DNA of 64,000 bases. Source: Hydractinia symbiolongicarpus. Lineage: Eukaryota; Cnidaria; Hydrozoa; Anthoathecata; Hydractiniidae. The notes under the pieces were generated by a model. It searched no databases, was not told where the DNA came from, and saw only the letters and a list, made by a program, of their open reading frames with translations. Made by a program: the position numbers and the translations under genes. The stretch spans positions 10,106,001-10,170,000 of the forward strand of contig NC_079879.1 of the NCBI RefSeq assembly GCF_029227915.1, read 5' to 3'. Every line of letters begins with the position of its first letter. Position 1 is the first letter of the stretch. Below are positions 12,007-30,314 of the stretch, in pieces.

Positions 12007-12429
12007 TGCAATTGTAAAGAAACTCGTGTAAAGTAGTTTTTCTTCTCATCATCGTCCCCAGGCTTTTTTAGAACCTATTTTAATGAAAAAAGGGAAAATC
12101 CCAAGGAAACGAGATTCTTGTCAACCGGTGTATGATATTTTGTGTTGTTCTACTTAAAATGGCTTTAGGGTGGTGTTACTTTTAAAAAACTGGTATTTTT
12201 TTTCATACGTTGCTGCTGCTTCTCAAAACCTCTCAATTCTCGTTAATTTTAAAAAGTCTCCTGTAAAGCTGTAAACTGTAAAAGTAGATTTTTAAACAGT
12301 TTTCTTAAATCTCTTTCATTTTACCTGTTACGAAGCTACTTTTTTTCAGAGAAACTTTCGCGAGTCGAGAAACTTTCGCGAATCTAAAAATTCAAATATT
12401 TTCGCGAGATAAATTTACGCGAAATCCGA

Positions 12430-12904
12430 AATGGGAAAGTTTTGGCGAGATAAACTTTCGCAATTCGTGATTATAAACTTAATTTTTATGTTCTTATAAA
12501 CACATAATCGTCATCGTGTTCTTCGTCATTAAACTCGATTATAAGCATTCTGCTCCTCTTCATCAATTCTGCAAACCCTGTCCAGATGCAAAGCTAATAA
12601 GGTAGGGCCTTGATCGACCAAGGGATCAATACCATGGAAAGAATCTATCGTCGGTAGTTTCCTTAATTCAAGTACGATGAAATGGGAAAGTTTTGGCGAG
12701 ATAAACTTTCGCAATTCGTGATTATAAACTTAATTTTTATGTTCTTATAGACACATAATCGTCATCGTGTTTTTCGTCATTAAACGCGATTATAAGCATT
12801 CTGCTCCTCTTCATCAATTCTGCAAACCCTGTCCAGATGCAAAGCTAATAAGGTAGGGCATTGATCGACCAAGGGATCAATACCATGGAAATAATCTATC
12901 GTCG
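12430..12904. repeat. Direct duplication of about 224 bp, offset 251 bp
   Basis: Copy 1 (12430-12653) and copy 2 (12681-12904) both begin AATGGGAAAGTTTTGGCGAG and end AATCTATCGTCG, with only a few differences. No gene is seen in the surrounding TMED-MLH1 interval 11614-13858. The sequence just before copy 1 (12350-12430) is rich in TTCGCGA words. Confidence 0.85.
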
Positions 12905-13858
12905 TTGTGTACTCCAGCGGCTTTCCACCAATTAATGATTATATCTTTACCATCGGCTGATATTATGTAGTTGTAAAAGGCAATCACCCCAACCAGCATG
13001 CAAAGGCTTCAACGTTGTCTCTTTTATATCGGGAGAGCGAGCCAAGTGAGGGAGAGTCAAGAAATAACTTTCAATAATAGCAATTTTTTTAGTTATAAAA
13101 AATTCAGGAGGCCCGGCACGAGTGTCATTTTGGCAAAAAAATTATGCTAATTCACCTTTATAATATCCATGCATTGATAAAGTTTTAAAAGGTTTAACAT
13201 TACATTACATTTCAACAGGTTTAAAAGTACTGATAACAGAAAATGTCCAAATTTGCTATTGCTTTACTGTGGTATTATAATTTATATGCAGAATAATTAA
13301 ATCTGAAATTCTTTAAATGTGAATATCTTGAGAAAGAACAGGTTTTTAAAAAATTTAGAAAGACTTGTTAACCAACTTCTTCAGCTCTATAATATAAGTC
13401 TCACATCATCTTATACGTTGTGTCCCCTTTAAGGTAATAGAGTTTCCCTCCCGTATGATCAAATTTTGTATGTTGTCTATTTTAAGTAAAGAATTGTTGT
13501 GAGGCGACACGCACCGCTTAGCTGCAACGGAGGAGTGCAGATGCACTTCTTAAATATTTTGCATTTTTAAAAATCAGTAACTGCAACTCAAGAATTTCGT
13601 AAGATAACGTGGCTTTTTAAATTAATACCCGAAGCTTTTTATCTCACATCCAATCAACATAAAAAGTTGTTAAATGTTCAGGTACTGGAGGTTAAAATTC
13701 ATGCCCTCTACTTCAGTGTCCATCTTGCTATGTAATTTACTTCTATGCTGCTATCTGACATTTAGACTGCTGAATGCGCTTACGATACCTAACACAACAC
13801 TAATAAGAAACGTTACATAACCTTATACACAACTAAACAATTCAACTATATAATACAC

Positions 13859-20591
<6,733 letters not shown>

Positions 20592-21398
20592 TTTCTGAAG
20601 AACAACAAACCTTGGGTATACACAAAAAAAGGTGGAAAAATATTTTACATCACTCGAAATCTAATTTAGGATTAAGATTCAGTCCTAGATGTTAAAGTGG
20701 CCGCGAACTTCATAGGTGTTGTTCTGTTACAAAAAACAGTTTGAAAAGAGCAGATTTTATATTTAGCGAATATACTAAACTCTAGACAAAATCTTAACAA
20801 AGTTTTGCCAAATTTAAAAAGAAATCACACATTATGTGATTATTATAAACACTAAACATGAAGCAAAAAGATTTAAGTAAACTTTTTTGAAATCTTCGAT
20901 TTACTATTATTTTGAATTCTTAATGATTACACTATAAAAATAATTTATACATACATTATAAAAATATATAATTTTACATTCAATTCATTTAAAAAAATGT
21001 ATATATAGGTGGAAACAGTACGCAATAGTTAAATACTTTATCTACTTTTTCTTTAGTAAAAAAATCATGAAGAACGCGCAACATCTTGTCGTTACCAACT
21101 TCTGCAACCATCTTTTGTAACCGCTTTTACGTTTTTAATCTGAACTATTCCTCTATGTGTGGACTTTTAAATGTACAATTAAAATAAATTTAGTATTAGA
21201 AAAAGATTATAAAATTACTGTATAAACAGTTAACAAGACTTAATTCTGTAACTAGAACCAAACCATCGAATACGGACTATTGGAGGAATATCTACAAAAT
21301 GTTCAAGTAATACTAAAAAATTCTTTACAAAATGTAAATACAGAACCCTATCTATTTCTTACACAAGAAAAAACAATTTGAACAACAATGACTGAAAA
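20592..21398. other. Intergenic region, likely MLH1 promoter and LRR gene 3' end
   Basis: The two minus-strand genes are separated by 807 bp of very AT-rich sequence. No coding sequence, CpG cluster or clear promoter motif is seen. Confidence 0.4.
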
Positions 21399-23435
21399 TT
21401 ATAAAACACGCACAACATTCTTGTTGGCACCAGAAACTTGAATAACAACATTGATTCCTGATTTCTTTTTTATTTCCTTTAACAGTAAAATTTCTTGCTC
21501 CACCAAATCACAGTTAACAACAGACAATTCTTTTAATTTTGGGTACAACTTAAGAGCAGCCAAAACGACTTTAAATGAAACTGCATCGCTATGCGACAAA
21601 TTCAACTCTTCCAAGAAATCGAAACGAAAATTTGTGATAAAATCTAAAAAGAATCTCTCAGTTATTGGATCAGTACTTTCCAAACTCCATGGTAAAAACC
21701 TCATCTTTCTTAAACTGTTCTCACTGGAAAACAACATCGGCATATTCGAACTACTAACATGCATGCAAGACATGGAGAGCTTCTGTAAGCTATGACATAT
21801 TTCTAACATGGAGAAATATTCTTTGTAGCTGGATAACCAATGGTAATTCGTTTTACCAGCACTGGTAAAAATGATACTTGCAGGAGTCCACTCAATGACC
21901 GGATGTAAACAATGATTGAGAAAAAGTTCATGTAAATTAGGACAGCACTGAGCCACAGTGCTTGTGTGGACATTAGGCATACCTGACAAATCAAGCTCAA
22001 TCAGATGAAGACCTATCTTGATCAGGCAAAATTCAACATTCGTATCAAAAACGTAGGAATTGGATAAGTATGCACATTTAAGTTTAAGCAAGCTTTGTAA
22101 ACGACCAATATATTTAAATGATTCGGTTGTCAAGCGCTTACAATTAGAAACATCCAGATCAGCAATGTTTTTCATGCAGGTTACAATGGAAACAAGTCCT
22201 TGATCAGAGAGTTCAGTCCAAGAAAGGTTCAATACTCTAATGGAAGGGTGTTCAATCTTTCTGTTTAGTGTGCCAAAGTTGACCTTGCAGCCGACCAATG
22301 AAAGATAATTTAACTTGTTCAGCGAAGACAAGATTAGCTGTAATGTTTGACATGTCAGCTGCTCAGCATGGGCTAGGGTTAGGCGCTGCAAGTGGATGCA
22401 AGATTTCATTTCTTCAAGTATGCTGTTCTTGATGTTTATACAGAAATGTAAATGTAGTGATTTAAGCATTTTACAATGTGATGCAATCCTGGAAATAAAT
22501 TCAAAAGGACAAACATCTCGGTTTACATTTAAATGTTCCAGTGAAGGGTATTGAATGGGCACTTCGTTTAACAATGGTAGAGAGATTTTTGTTTTGGGTG
22601 AAATTGCCAAGTCTTTTATTTCCTAAAAAAATATATTGCAAAAAACAAAGTTCAAAATCTAGTTTTAAAGGAAATCAAGAACACAGCGTAGTGTACAAAA
22701 TATTTTGGAATGTATATTTACCTTGCAACGATTAAACAATGTTCTCAAGACGTTATCATTTATAGAATGGTTTATCATCATTGAAAAATCTATTTTCTTT
22801 AACCCACTGATAAACAATAAATGAATATGTTGACTCTGAAAGAGTCGAAAGTCCACAAGTTGGTTTGTGATTGCCAAAACGTCTGCAGTTCCTGTACATA
22901 TTAAAAGAAAAATTGCTATATAACATTATTATAACAAGAGAATTCATCAATTACAGATTTGTTTTTTCTTTTTGCTATTTCTTTGTCTATTCATCTATGA
23001 TAAATTTATGAGAAAAATACATGCATGTCAAAAAATGAACATTCAAATTTCATCATCATTCTCGGCTTAATTTCTTAACTTTTATTAAATACAGTCTCTA
23101 ATCTCTAAAAATGCCTGCATTTGAAAACTGCCTCAAGAATTTTAAAAAATACTGTTCACAAATAGAAAAAAACCAAAAGTATACTCACTAAGACAATCAA
23201 ATGGACTTAGAATATAAAGATATCTTCCACAATCAGACGGCATACAATCTGCCCAATAATTTATATTTTTCGCAATGAAGTTGATAACGGACTGACGTAG
23301 GGAGTTGACAGTAGTTTTAGGTTTGTGGTTTTGCAAGTGATCAATTAATGCAGCAATGTCATCAACAACTTCACCTTCACTATCACTGTCAACATCAACC
23401 ATATCATGTATATGATCTATGTTCATCATGAACAT
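21399..23435 (-). CDS. Leucine-rich-repeat protein, AMN1/F-box-LRR/ZYG11-like fold, 3 exons
   Basis: Exons are 23189-23435, 22722-22891 and 21399-22622, in phase, giving 546 aa. The first Met (23435) has further in-frame Mets at 23429 and 23426, so the start is uncertain by three codons. The N-terminus has an acidic Asp/Glu/Ser patch (about 13-25), then a helical segment before the repeats (SLRQSVINFIAKNI). The body consists of Cys/Asn-containing LRRs, for example LKSLHLHFCINIKNSILEE, LNYLSLVGCKVN, IRVLNLSWTELSDQGLVSI and IADLDVSNCKRLTTESFKYI, repeating every 23-28 residues to the end. Such arrays usually bind partner proteins, often as substrate receptors of cullin ligases. No clear F-box or VHL box was seen, so that role is inference. 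The exon 2 acceptor could be 9 bases further in without changing frame. Confidence 0.8.
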
Positions 23436-24335
23436 TGGTATATATTAAAGTCCCCTGAAAAATAAAACTCTATAAAATAACTCATGTTTCATGGTCAAAT
23501 TCTCATAGAAAAATCTGATAAGGCAGATGCCACAATAACCTGGTGTTGAAAGTACTTGCCACTGCTACAATATGTTGTTTGCAATAGTTTATGATTTATT
23601 GTAGTAACTAGTGTACAATTCTGCACAATTATTTATACAAATTCACATATAAAAAAAGTTCACACTTTTGTTTCGATAGTGCTTAAATGCAAAGAAAAGA
23701 AAAGACATGTTTAATTATTTTAAAATTGATTCAATAGGAACCTGCTGCTATAATTTCTTCAAATCAAACTGATTTGATTTAAAAAAGCTTGTGACCTTTG
23801 AAGAACAACAATTTTTGAATCTATAGACAAAGTTATACTCATTACTACTGTCATAGTGAAAATTAAAACTAATTTCATGCACAAAGAATTCACAATCAAC
23901 AAAGTCTCTTACTAACATCACAGGGGCTACGGAACAGTTGTTTGTTTCGACTTTAGTGACTTACACGAAAAACCAGCAGATGGCGATGGAAAACATAGAC
24001 TCAAACATAGAGATATATCTAGAATTTTTATCTTGGTCATGTTTTCATCCCGCCTTGGTCATGTTTTCATCAAGAATAAGTCTCGCTGAAATATTTCTTT
24101 GTAATATACATTATAATATACATTATATTCACTACAAAATGTGGAATTTATATTTTATTCATTTTATGCAAGTTTTGAAGTAATTAGATTTCATATATAC
24201 CTAAGACGACCTTGATGAAATTCCCATTTGGAGATTAGCGGCCCTTATTTTATATTTCTGGATTACATCCTGCTCAATCATTAGGTTTATTTCAAAAGAT
24301 CAACTTCGTAACCAGCCCTGTCCCCACGGCTCTTG

Positions 24336-24397
24336 TACACCTATTATACTCTGACAGGACGACTCCATAATAGCCACGCCATATTATAATAGGTGTA
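24336..24397. repeat. Short fold-back repeat
   Basis: TACACCTATTATA (24336-24348) and its exact complement TATAATAGGTGTA (24385-24397) flank 36 bases. This is the size and form of a very small MITE relic. Confidence 0.6.
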
Positions 24398-24675
24398 GAA
24401 AAGGCCTGAGGTTAAAATATATTTTTTAGAAAAAGTATTATATATATATAGTGTGTTTATAAGACCTAGAATTGTAAATGTATCAGAGAAGACTCAGCAA
24501 GCTGACATTTTTTTTCCTGAGAGGTCTTTTCCTTGATTTCTTTTCAAAGAAACATTATTTAAGGTTTTAACTTATTTTTTAGTGTAAATTGATACCTTGA
24601 TGATTTGTTCAAGTCCTAAAGGGTCGTCTAGCTGCAATTAGGTTTCAGATTGCTGTAAAAATAAAGAAATTTTAT

Positions 24676-24990
24676 GTGCCATAGCTTAGTGGTTATATAT
24701 AACTCTTGCACTTTGTGCAGGAGACTGGGGTTCAATTCCCCTTGGTGGCCATTGGAAATTGGGGAGATAGCGCACTGTGTGGGCCATTTGATGCTACAAG
24801 GAGATTTCTGGCAGAGCGCAGACCCTAATTGGGCCTGCGTAACTTAAATTGAGCATTTAATACTCTAGGACTCCCTATCAAAGCTATGGCCCCACCTGGA
24901 AATAATAGAGCGGGTATATCCTTCCATATTTGGGAGGCCAGTCATGTAAAATATGCACATCTCTCTTGACTTTTTGTCAGTCAGGAAGAA
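24676..24990 (+). mobile_element. tRNA-derived SINE, forward copy
   Basis: The head is tRNA-like: an A-box-like TAGCTTAGTGG at 24682-24692 and a B-box-like GGTTCAATTCC about 36 bases later, with GCAGGAGACTGGGG between as in an anticodon/T-arm region. The body includes GCACTGTGTGGGCCATTTG, AGACCCTAATTGGGCCTGCG, CTCTAGGACTCCCTAT and ATGTAAAATATGCACATCTC, all shared in order with the reverse copy at 26337-26680. Confidence 0.8.
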
Positions 24991-25469
24991 CTGTTAATTT
25001 GCCTGTATCAGATTAATTATGCTGTATGTGCAGTAAGATTAGCCACTTAATTGTTGAGATCTTTTTGGCTTTACTTTCCACCCTTTTTTTCTGTATCGAT
25101 CCTTCTATAGTCATCTTCCTAGGTCCATAGCATTTTCTGTTTTAAGAAAGAAAGAAACAAACAAAATACATCTGCGCAACAAAGATAGTTTATTGTTCAA
25201 AGTGATTAGCCGAATATACAAATACAGACTTTGCTAACACCCCATGACCTCACTGTTACCATAAAAAATATGGTGACCAAATTATGAAGCTCTTAAAACA
25301 ACAACACACTACCGCAAGGTTATGAAAAGAGCATTGTAAAGACATGGTCAGGTGTTAAGAACACAAGGAAGGCATAAACTACAGTCAATAATCGAGAAAA
25401 ATGTGGAAATCTAGGCAAATAGATCTCTACTTATAAGTGACTAATTATACTATATGTACTGCATAATTA

Positions 25470-26785
25470 TCCTACATTGGCAGTCTTGGTCACGAATATT
25501 TGCACCCACGTGCGGTTGTACGTACGCCTACACTAATAGAGGCATGCGATCAGTATCGCACGCCTAGCTTATGATTTTGGCATGCAATTATTACATTCAG
25601 GAGAGCGGCAGCGTGGAGTTTTTGAAGCATTGTTTTTTACTTTTTATTTGCTTCTTTTTCGTTTGTTGACTTATTTATTTTAGCAACAAAATGTTTACAA
25701 ACCATGTTCACAACAAGCTGCCATATTGAATGAAGCATGTGAAAAATGAATAACCAACTTTGATCCAGACCCCAAGCAACCAAGTAGTAAATGCAGGCTT
25801 CTCATTTTGAGGTACGCGATCGCGTTCCTACGCCCTATCGTGTACCTAAATTACGTGAGGTACGGGAAGAACCGAGTACCTCCGTTAACAGATTACTTTT
25901 AGATCTAAGAATTATTGAATAATCCTGGCCTTTTTAATCCATAAGCAAGTCTATTCATAACCAACCTCCCCATCCTAGTTAATTCACCGACTCCTGACTT
26001 AGTTAAATTCAACTTAATAATGCCCTGACCTTCGGTTCGTAAATAGCATTTCCATTTGTCATCGTCTTAAGGAGATCAATACAAGGGTAATGAAGAAATT
26101 TTTTGCCAGCTGAAAAACAAAAAAAATATTGTCGACGCAATGCCGACGCAAAACATTTGAAATGTATCTCACGCCAGCAATTTTAATGAAGGTGGGTATT
26201 TAATAGAAATACATTTTAGAGATACATTTTAACGTGGATGAACAATTATGTATTGGGTAAAGTTTGGGTAAGGGATTACTCTAAAATAGCTCAGTTCTGC
26301 TTGGCGTGTGTACGAAGTAGAACGAGGCGTAGATAGATAGATAGATGTGCATATTTTACATGGCTAGCCTCACAAATATCGAGGGATATACCCTGTCTAT
26401 TTTTTCCAGGAGGGGCCATGGCTTAGATGGAGAGTCCTAGAGTATTTAAAGCTCATTTTGAGCTACGCAGACCCAATTAGAGCCCGCACTCTACTAGACA
26501 ACTCCCTGCAACATCCAATGGCCCACACAGTGTGCCATCTTCCCAATTTCCCTCACATGGCTTGGGTTAACCCGGGGCTATGGTAATATTCACTCGCCCG
26601 TGTTGAATCGCCGTCAAGAGGAATCGAACCCCGGTCTCCCGCACAGAGTACGAGAGCTATAACCACTAATCTACGGCGCCACTATAAAGAGCACGCCCGA
26701 ATTTTACATGGCGTGTGCAGAGGCGTGCGCGTACGATCGCACGCCATTCATGACCAAGACTGATTGGCTAATTATCTTATTAGCA
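25470..26785. mobile_element. Composite element with inverted ends, containing a dispersed repeat and a SINE
   Basis: The left end (about 25485-25535) contains CAGTCTTGGTCACGAAT and GTACGTACGCC. The reverse complement of the right end (about 26705-26780) contains CAGTCTTGGTCATGAAT and GTACGCGCACGCC. Between them lie the inverted copy of the 9290-9590 repeat and the minus-strand SINE, so the SINE probably inserted later. Boundaries are approximate. Confidence 0.45.
26337..26680 (-). mobile_element. tRNA-derived SINE, reverse copy with ATCT tail
   Basis: Read on the minus strand it starts with a tRNA-like head: TAGATTAGTGG (26663-26673) as A box and GGTTCGATTCC (26620-26630), a perfect B-box consensus. 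The body matches the copy at 24676, and it ends in ATCT repeats at about 26333-26346, a typical SINE tail. It retains an intact RNA polymerase III promoter pattern, so it is the better-preserved copy. Confidence 0.85.
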
Positions 26786-29700
26786 TATACCACCATCCTA
26801 ATATCACCACCAGAAAAAAAAACATGCGTTTCACGTGAAAGCTTGGTTTATGAATTGTTGCTTTGGTATGAACAGATGCATGGAACATCTATACCTTTAT
26901 GACTTAACTTCATCGAAGTGGCCTTTTAATGTTTCCCCATGCTTTATTATACATATTAAAATTTTTTGATTATATAGTCTAATTTTGGAAGTGCAAGAAG
27001 CAATCAACAAGATAAAACCAAAACAATTGATGCAGTTCGACAGGATAACAGCCTTATTTAAAAAAAATATAGAAAAGTGGTGTATTGGGGCAGTATATAC
27101 TACTACAGGCTAATTAGCATTTTTTTGGTTTTTCAGAGTTTTCGTCCGTAACCGCCCGGAAAAGCCTGGACCTGTCTGAAAGTGTCTGAATTGCGACCAA
27201 AATGCAACATAGGCAAGCTCATTGTTTTCATTTAAATTTTATCTAAAAGAAGGAAGGTGCTATTTTATCTTGCACTTCTAGTTTATTATTTGTGGGATTT
27301 TATTGCAGCTATTTATGAAATAAATGATATAAAACATTCTTCCACTACCACTGCTCGACATTAAAAGAATAAGTTAAGTAAATAACATGGAAATAAATGT
27401 TTAAAAAAATGTGGTTTCGGGTTTCTTCCGGCGAAATTTTAAGTTTTTTTTAAAACGCCAGAACAGTCTCTGTGGGTTTTTTCTGGTGAGTCTGCACCCC
27501 TATCAGCATCCCTGTTGTACTGTTTGCTGAAGGTAAAAATGTTGCTAAGGAATTTATCTACTACCATGAGATACTGTTGAATGAGTTGATATAATACCTA
27601 CCTATCTAGGGATAAAGTCAATTCGCTTTTTTTACTTGAGAACATAAATACGAACATATCGCCTTCACAAATCACCTTTAAGCGAGAAAGACTTGGCAGG
27701 AGGACAGACTTGATACAGAGGAAGTTGAGTTTAGATCTAACACAGTCTAGATCAGATTGGAAGAGGGTAATTAATATACCCCGTCCAACCCATGCTACCA
27801 TGGAAAACGGACGTTAAGCCGAGAATGATGATGACGCGCTTGTCACTTTGAGACATTTAAAAAAGCAAGAAAGCAACAATTTAAAATCCATAGCTACCTT
27901 TATATTGCTAAAATAAATCTAGACGATCTTGTGATGTTTTGAACTAAAACACTCAATTGTGTGACTACTACTTCTGTAAGCATATAACTAGGGTCGTTTT
28001 AACTTTCAAATCGTGGTGCAATCACTTTCGCTTACGAGAGCCAGGGTGTTACGCTTATGACTTTAATCGCAATTGTTTATGATTTTGACTCAGTTAGTTC
28101 GCGCGAAATGTTATGTAGGCCAGCATATGTGCACGGCGTCATGATACACAACACACCACTTGTATCAACTCACGAATTCCGCAGCCGCTAAACCACGGTT
28201 GGCACCCAACCAAATAACCCAAGATCCAAAGAGTCCGCCATATAAACACAAACAAACATTCCAACTTGTTTCAGTATATTTTATGGCTGATTGTAAAGAC
28301 TAAAAATTGGAAACTTCTTCACACGGCGTCTCACAGAGTCACAATCAATCTTCCTCAACCTACCATGTGCCACTGCCATAGTGCGAATTCCCTGGCGTTG
28401 TGCCTGCTATCTCAAAGAGCTCTGTGACGAGAATTGCAGATGCTTATAAATCTTTTACAATTTTTTTTATGAAAGTATAATCTATCCATAAACAAAACAC
28501 TAACGATAGACGATCAATATTTTAATAATCATGATTCACGTCTGTATAATCATCCATGTTGATATATTTTACGAAAATAACTGTAGTACTTGTATTACAA
28601 AATGTTTTTTGTATTTGCTGTTGTTGTTTACCCTCTATAAGATTTCAAAGTTTGACAGAATTTTCAAAACAAACGTCGACCCCGAATTTGATAAAAAGAA
28701 ATATCGTGTATCAGATGCCACAATTTGACGAACACGAGTTTTAAATTCGACAAAGTTACCCTGATAGCACATCTTTAGAGCGCTTTTATATAAATTTAAA
28801 ATTTATATAGATGAGGGGAAGTAGCCTTATTATTTGAATTCAAAAAAGTTTGTATATAATATATTTGAAAATCTGGGCTATCCACCAGCATAATGTCAAA
28901 CCTATTTTTCATAAGCAGGTTACATTGTTGTTTTGGAAAACTTAAGGCTACAAAGTTTTTATGCATTAAGCATCATATTTAAAGCGACAATATGAACGAT
29001 CATGTTCAAAGTAAATATTAGAAAAAAGAATGTATATAATTGGCACAAAACTGATTGTCTTGACTACATCGCACTTTCCCTTAATCTTTGATGTATCACT
29101 TTAGGCTTGTTAAAATCAAAAGATACGGGAAAGTTCATTTTTGCAATTGAACGCACGCAACTATAGTGGGTCCTGATACGTCACTACTCACAACACAAAG
29201 TTAGAAAAATGTGCATTTATTTTCTCTTTAAGTTTTGAAGCTGAACCTTTTCGTCCATCTTTGGTACATAATGGCGGATAAGACTCAAAGTTGCCACTTT
29301 TTCTGTCAATTTCAAACCAGAAAATAGCCAATGTTCAATAAATTGGTCAAAACAATACACCTACACAATCAAATTTCTGATCCTGCAAAAAAACGCCTTT
29401 TTACACGGAATTTTAATTACTTTATCGGCTTAATTTTTGTGACAAAAGGTGACACGTTTGACATTTGACACTGCATTACTTTATTCCGTTTATAATTTCC
29501 AGAATAAACATGTATAACATGAAGCTTCAGTGATTTCTCAATGCTGCATGCAACACATTCTAAATGTCCCGCCGTCATGCGTCGCTTTTTGTATATTAAA
29601 AACGTCTTGCGATGTGAAACCCATTAACCTATTTTGTCCACTGGATTTTAAGCTGTATTAAGACGTTAATTCCTAGACCGTTATTAAAAGAGCAAGTAGA

Positions 29701-30314
29701 CGTGCATTCTGTCTAATCTTAATTCATGCACGATTTATGTATTAAAATGGCTGTTATTTCACCTGTTTCTTTGAATATTAAGGACAATAGAACTGAAAAA
29801 AGAATTCTCCAGGCCCTTTTCGTTGGTTTCTGTAACATCAATATTAGAGGAGATGAACCTAATATAAAAATGGCACAAATAGGCCTGTCAAGGAGGTTAG
29901 ATTCAGTGTACCACTTTAATATTCCAGGAAGTTTTTTTAAAAAGTACTAAGTAAATTTTTGTAATAAATTACCACCTTAACCACCTTAATAAAGACTTCG
30001 AATTTGAGCAAAATTCGCAATCTATAATTCTGCAATCTTTTCTTGCGCAAACTTTTCTTCCCTTAAGGTAGTTTTAGTCTTCACTTTATTTCATACACTT
30101 AACCCTTTATAATAAATAAATAAGTATTTGAATAAATTACGTAGAGTAAAATCGTATATTCTTTGACTTGGCGTTGATTTACCACATGATTTATACATAA
30201 AGTAACGTCTAAGTAGTATGCCTCGATTTCCCCGATTATACACCAAAACAACCAAAACAAAACAAATCGCAATCGGCCAACATACACTGGACAACGAAAA
30301 TATGACAATCGGTA

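Larger units (their letters stand above)
23436..30314. other. Gene-poor intergenic region rich in repeats
   Basis: No conserved coding sequence was recognised across nearly 7 kb. It holds two SINEs (24676-24990, 26337-26680), a composite inverted-repeat element (about 25470-26785), a 62-bp fold-back (24336-24397), and a GC-richer repeat (about 27140-27510). There is also a short phrase at about 27785-27830, ending in ACGGACGTTAAG plus ATGATGATGA, reminiscent of SINE tails. A 75-codon open frame at 29726-29950 shows no domain. Confidence 0.45.

Noticed and set aside
24676-24750. Functional tRNA gene
   Set aside because: It has the A and B boxes but runs straight into a conserved SINE body, shared with a second copy, and does not close a proper acceptor stem.
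29726-29950. Possible small gene or exon of 74 codons
   Set aside because: No homology, no clear splice sites in phase with neighbours, and the region is otherwise gene-free.
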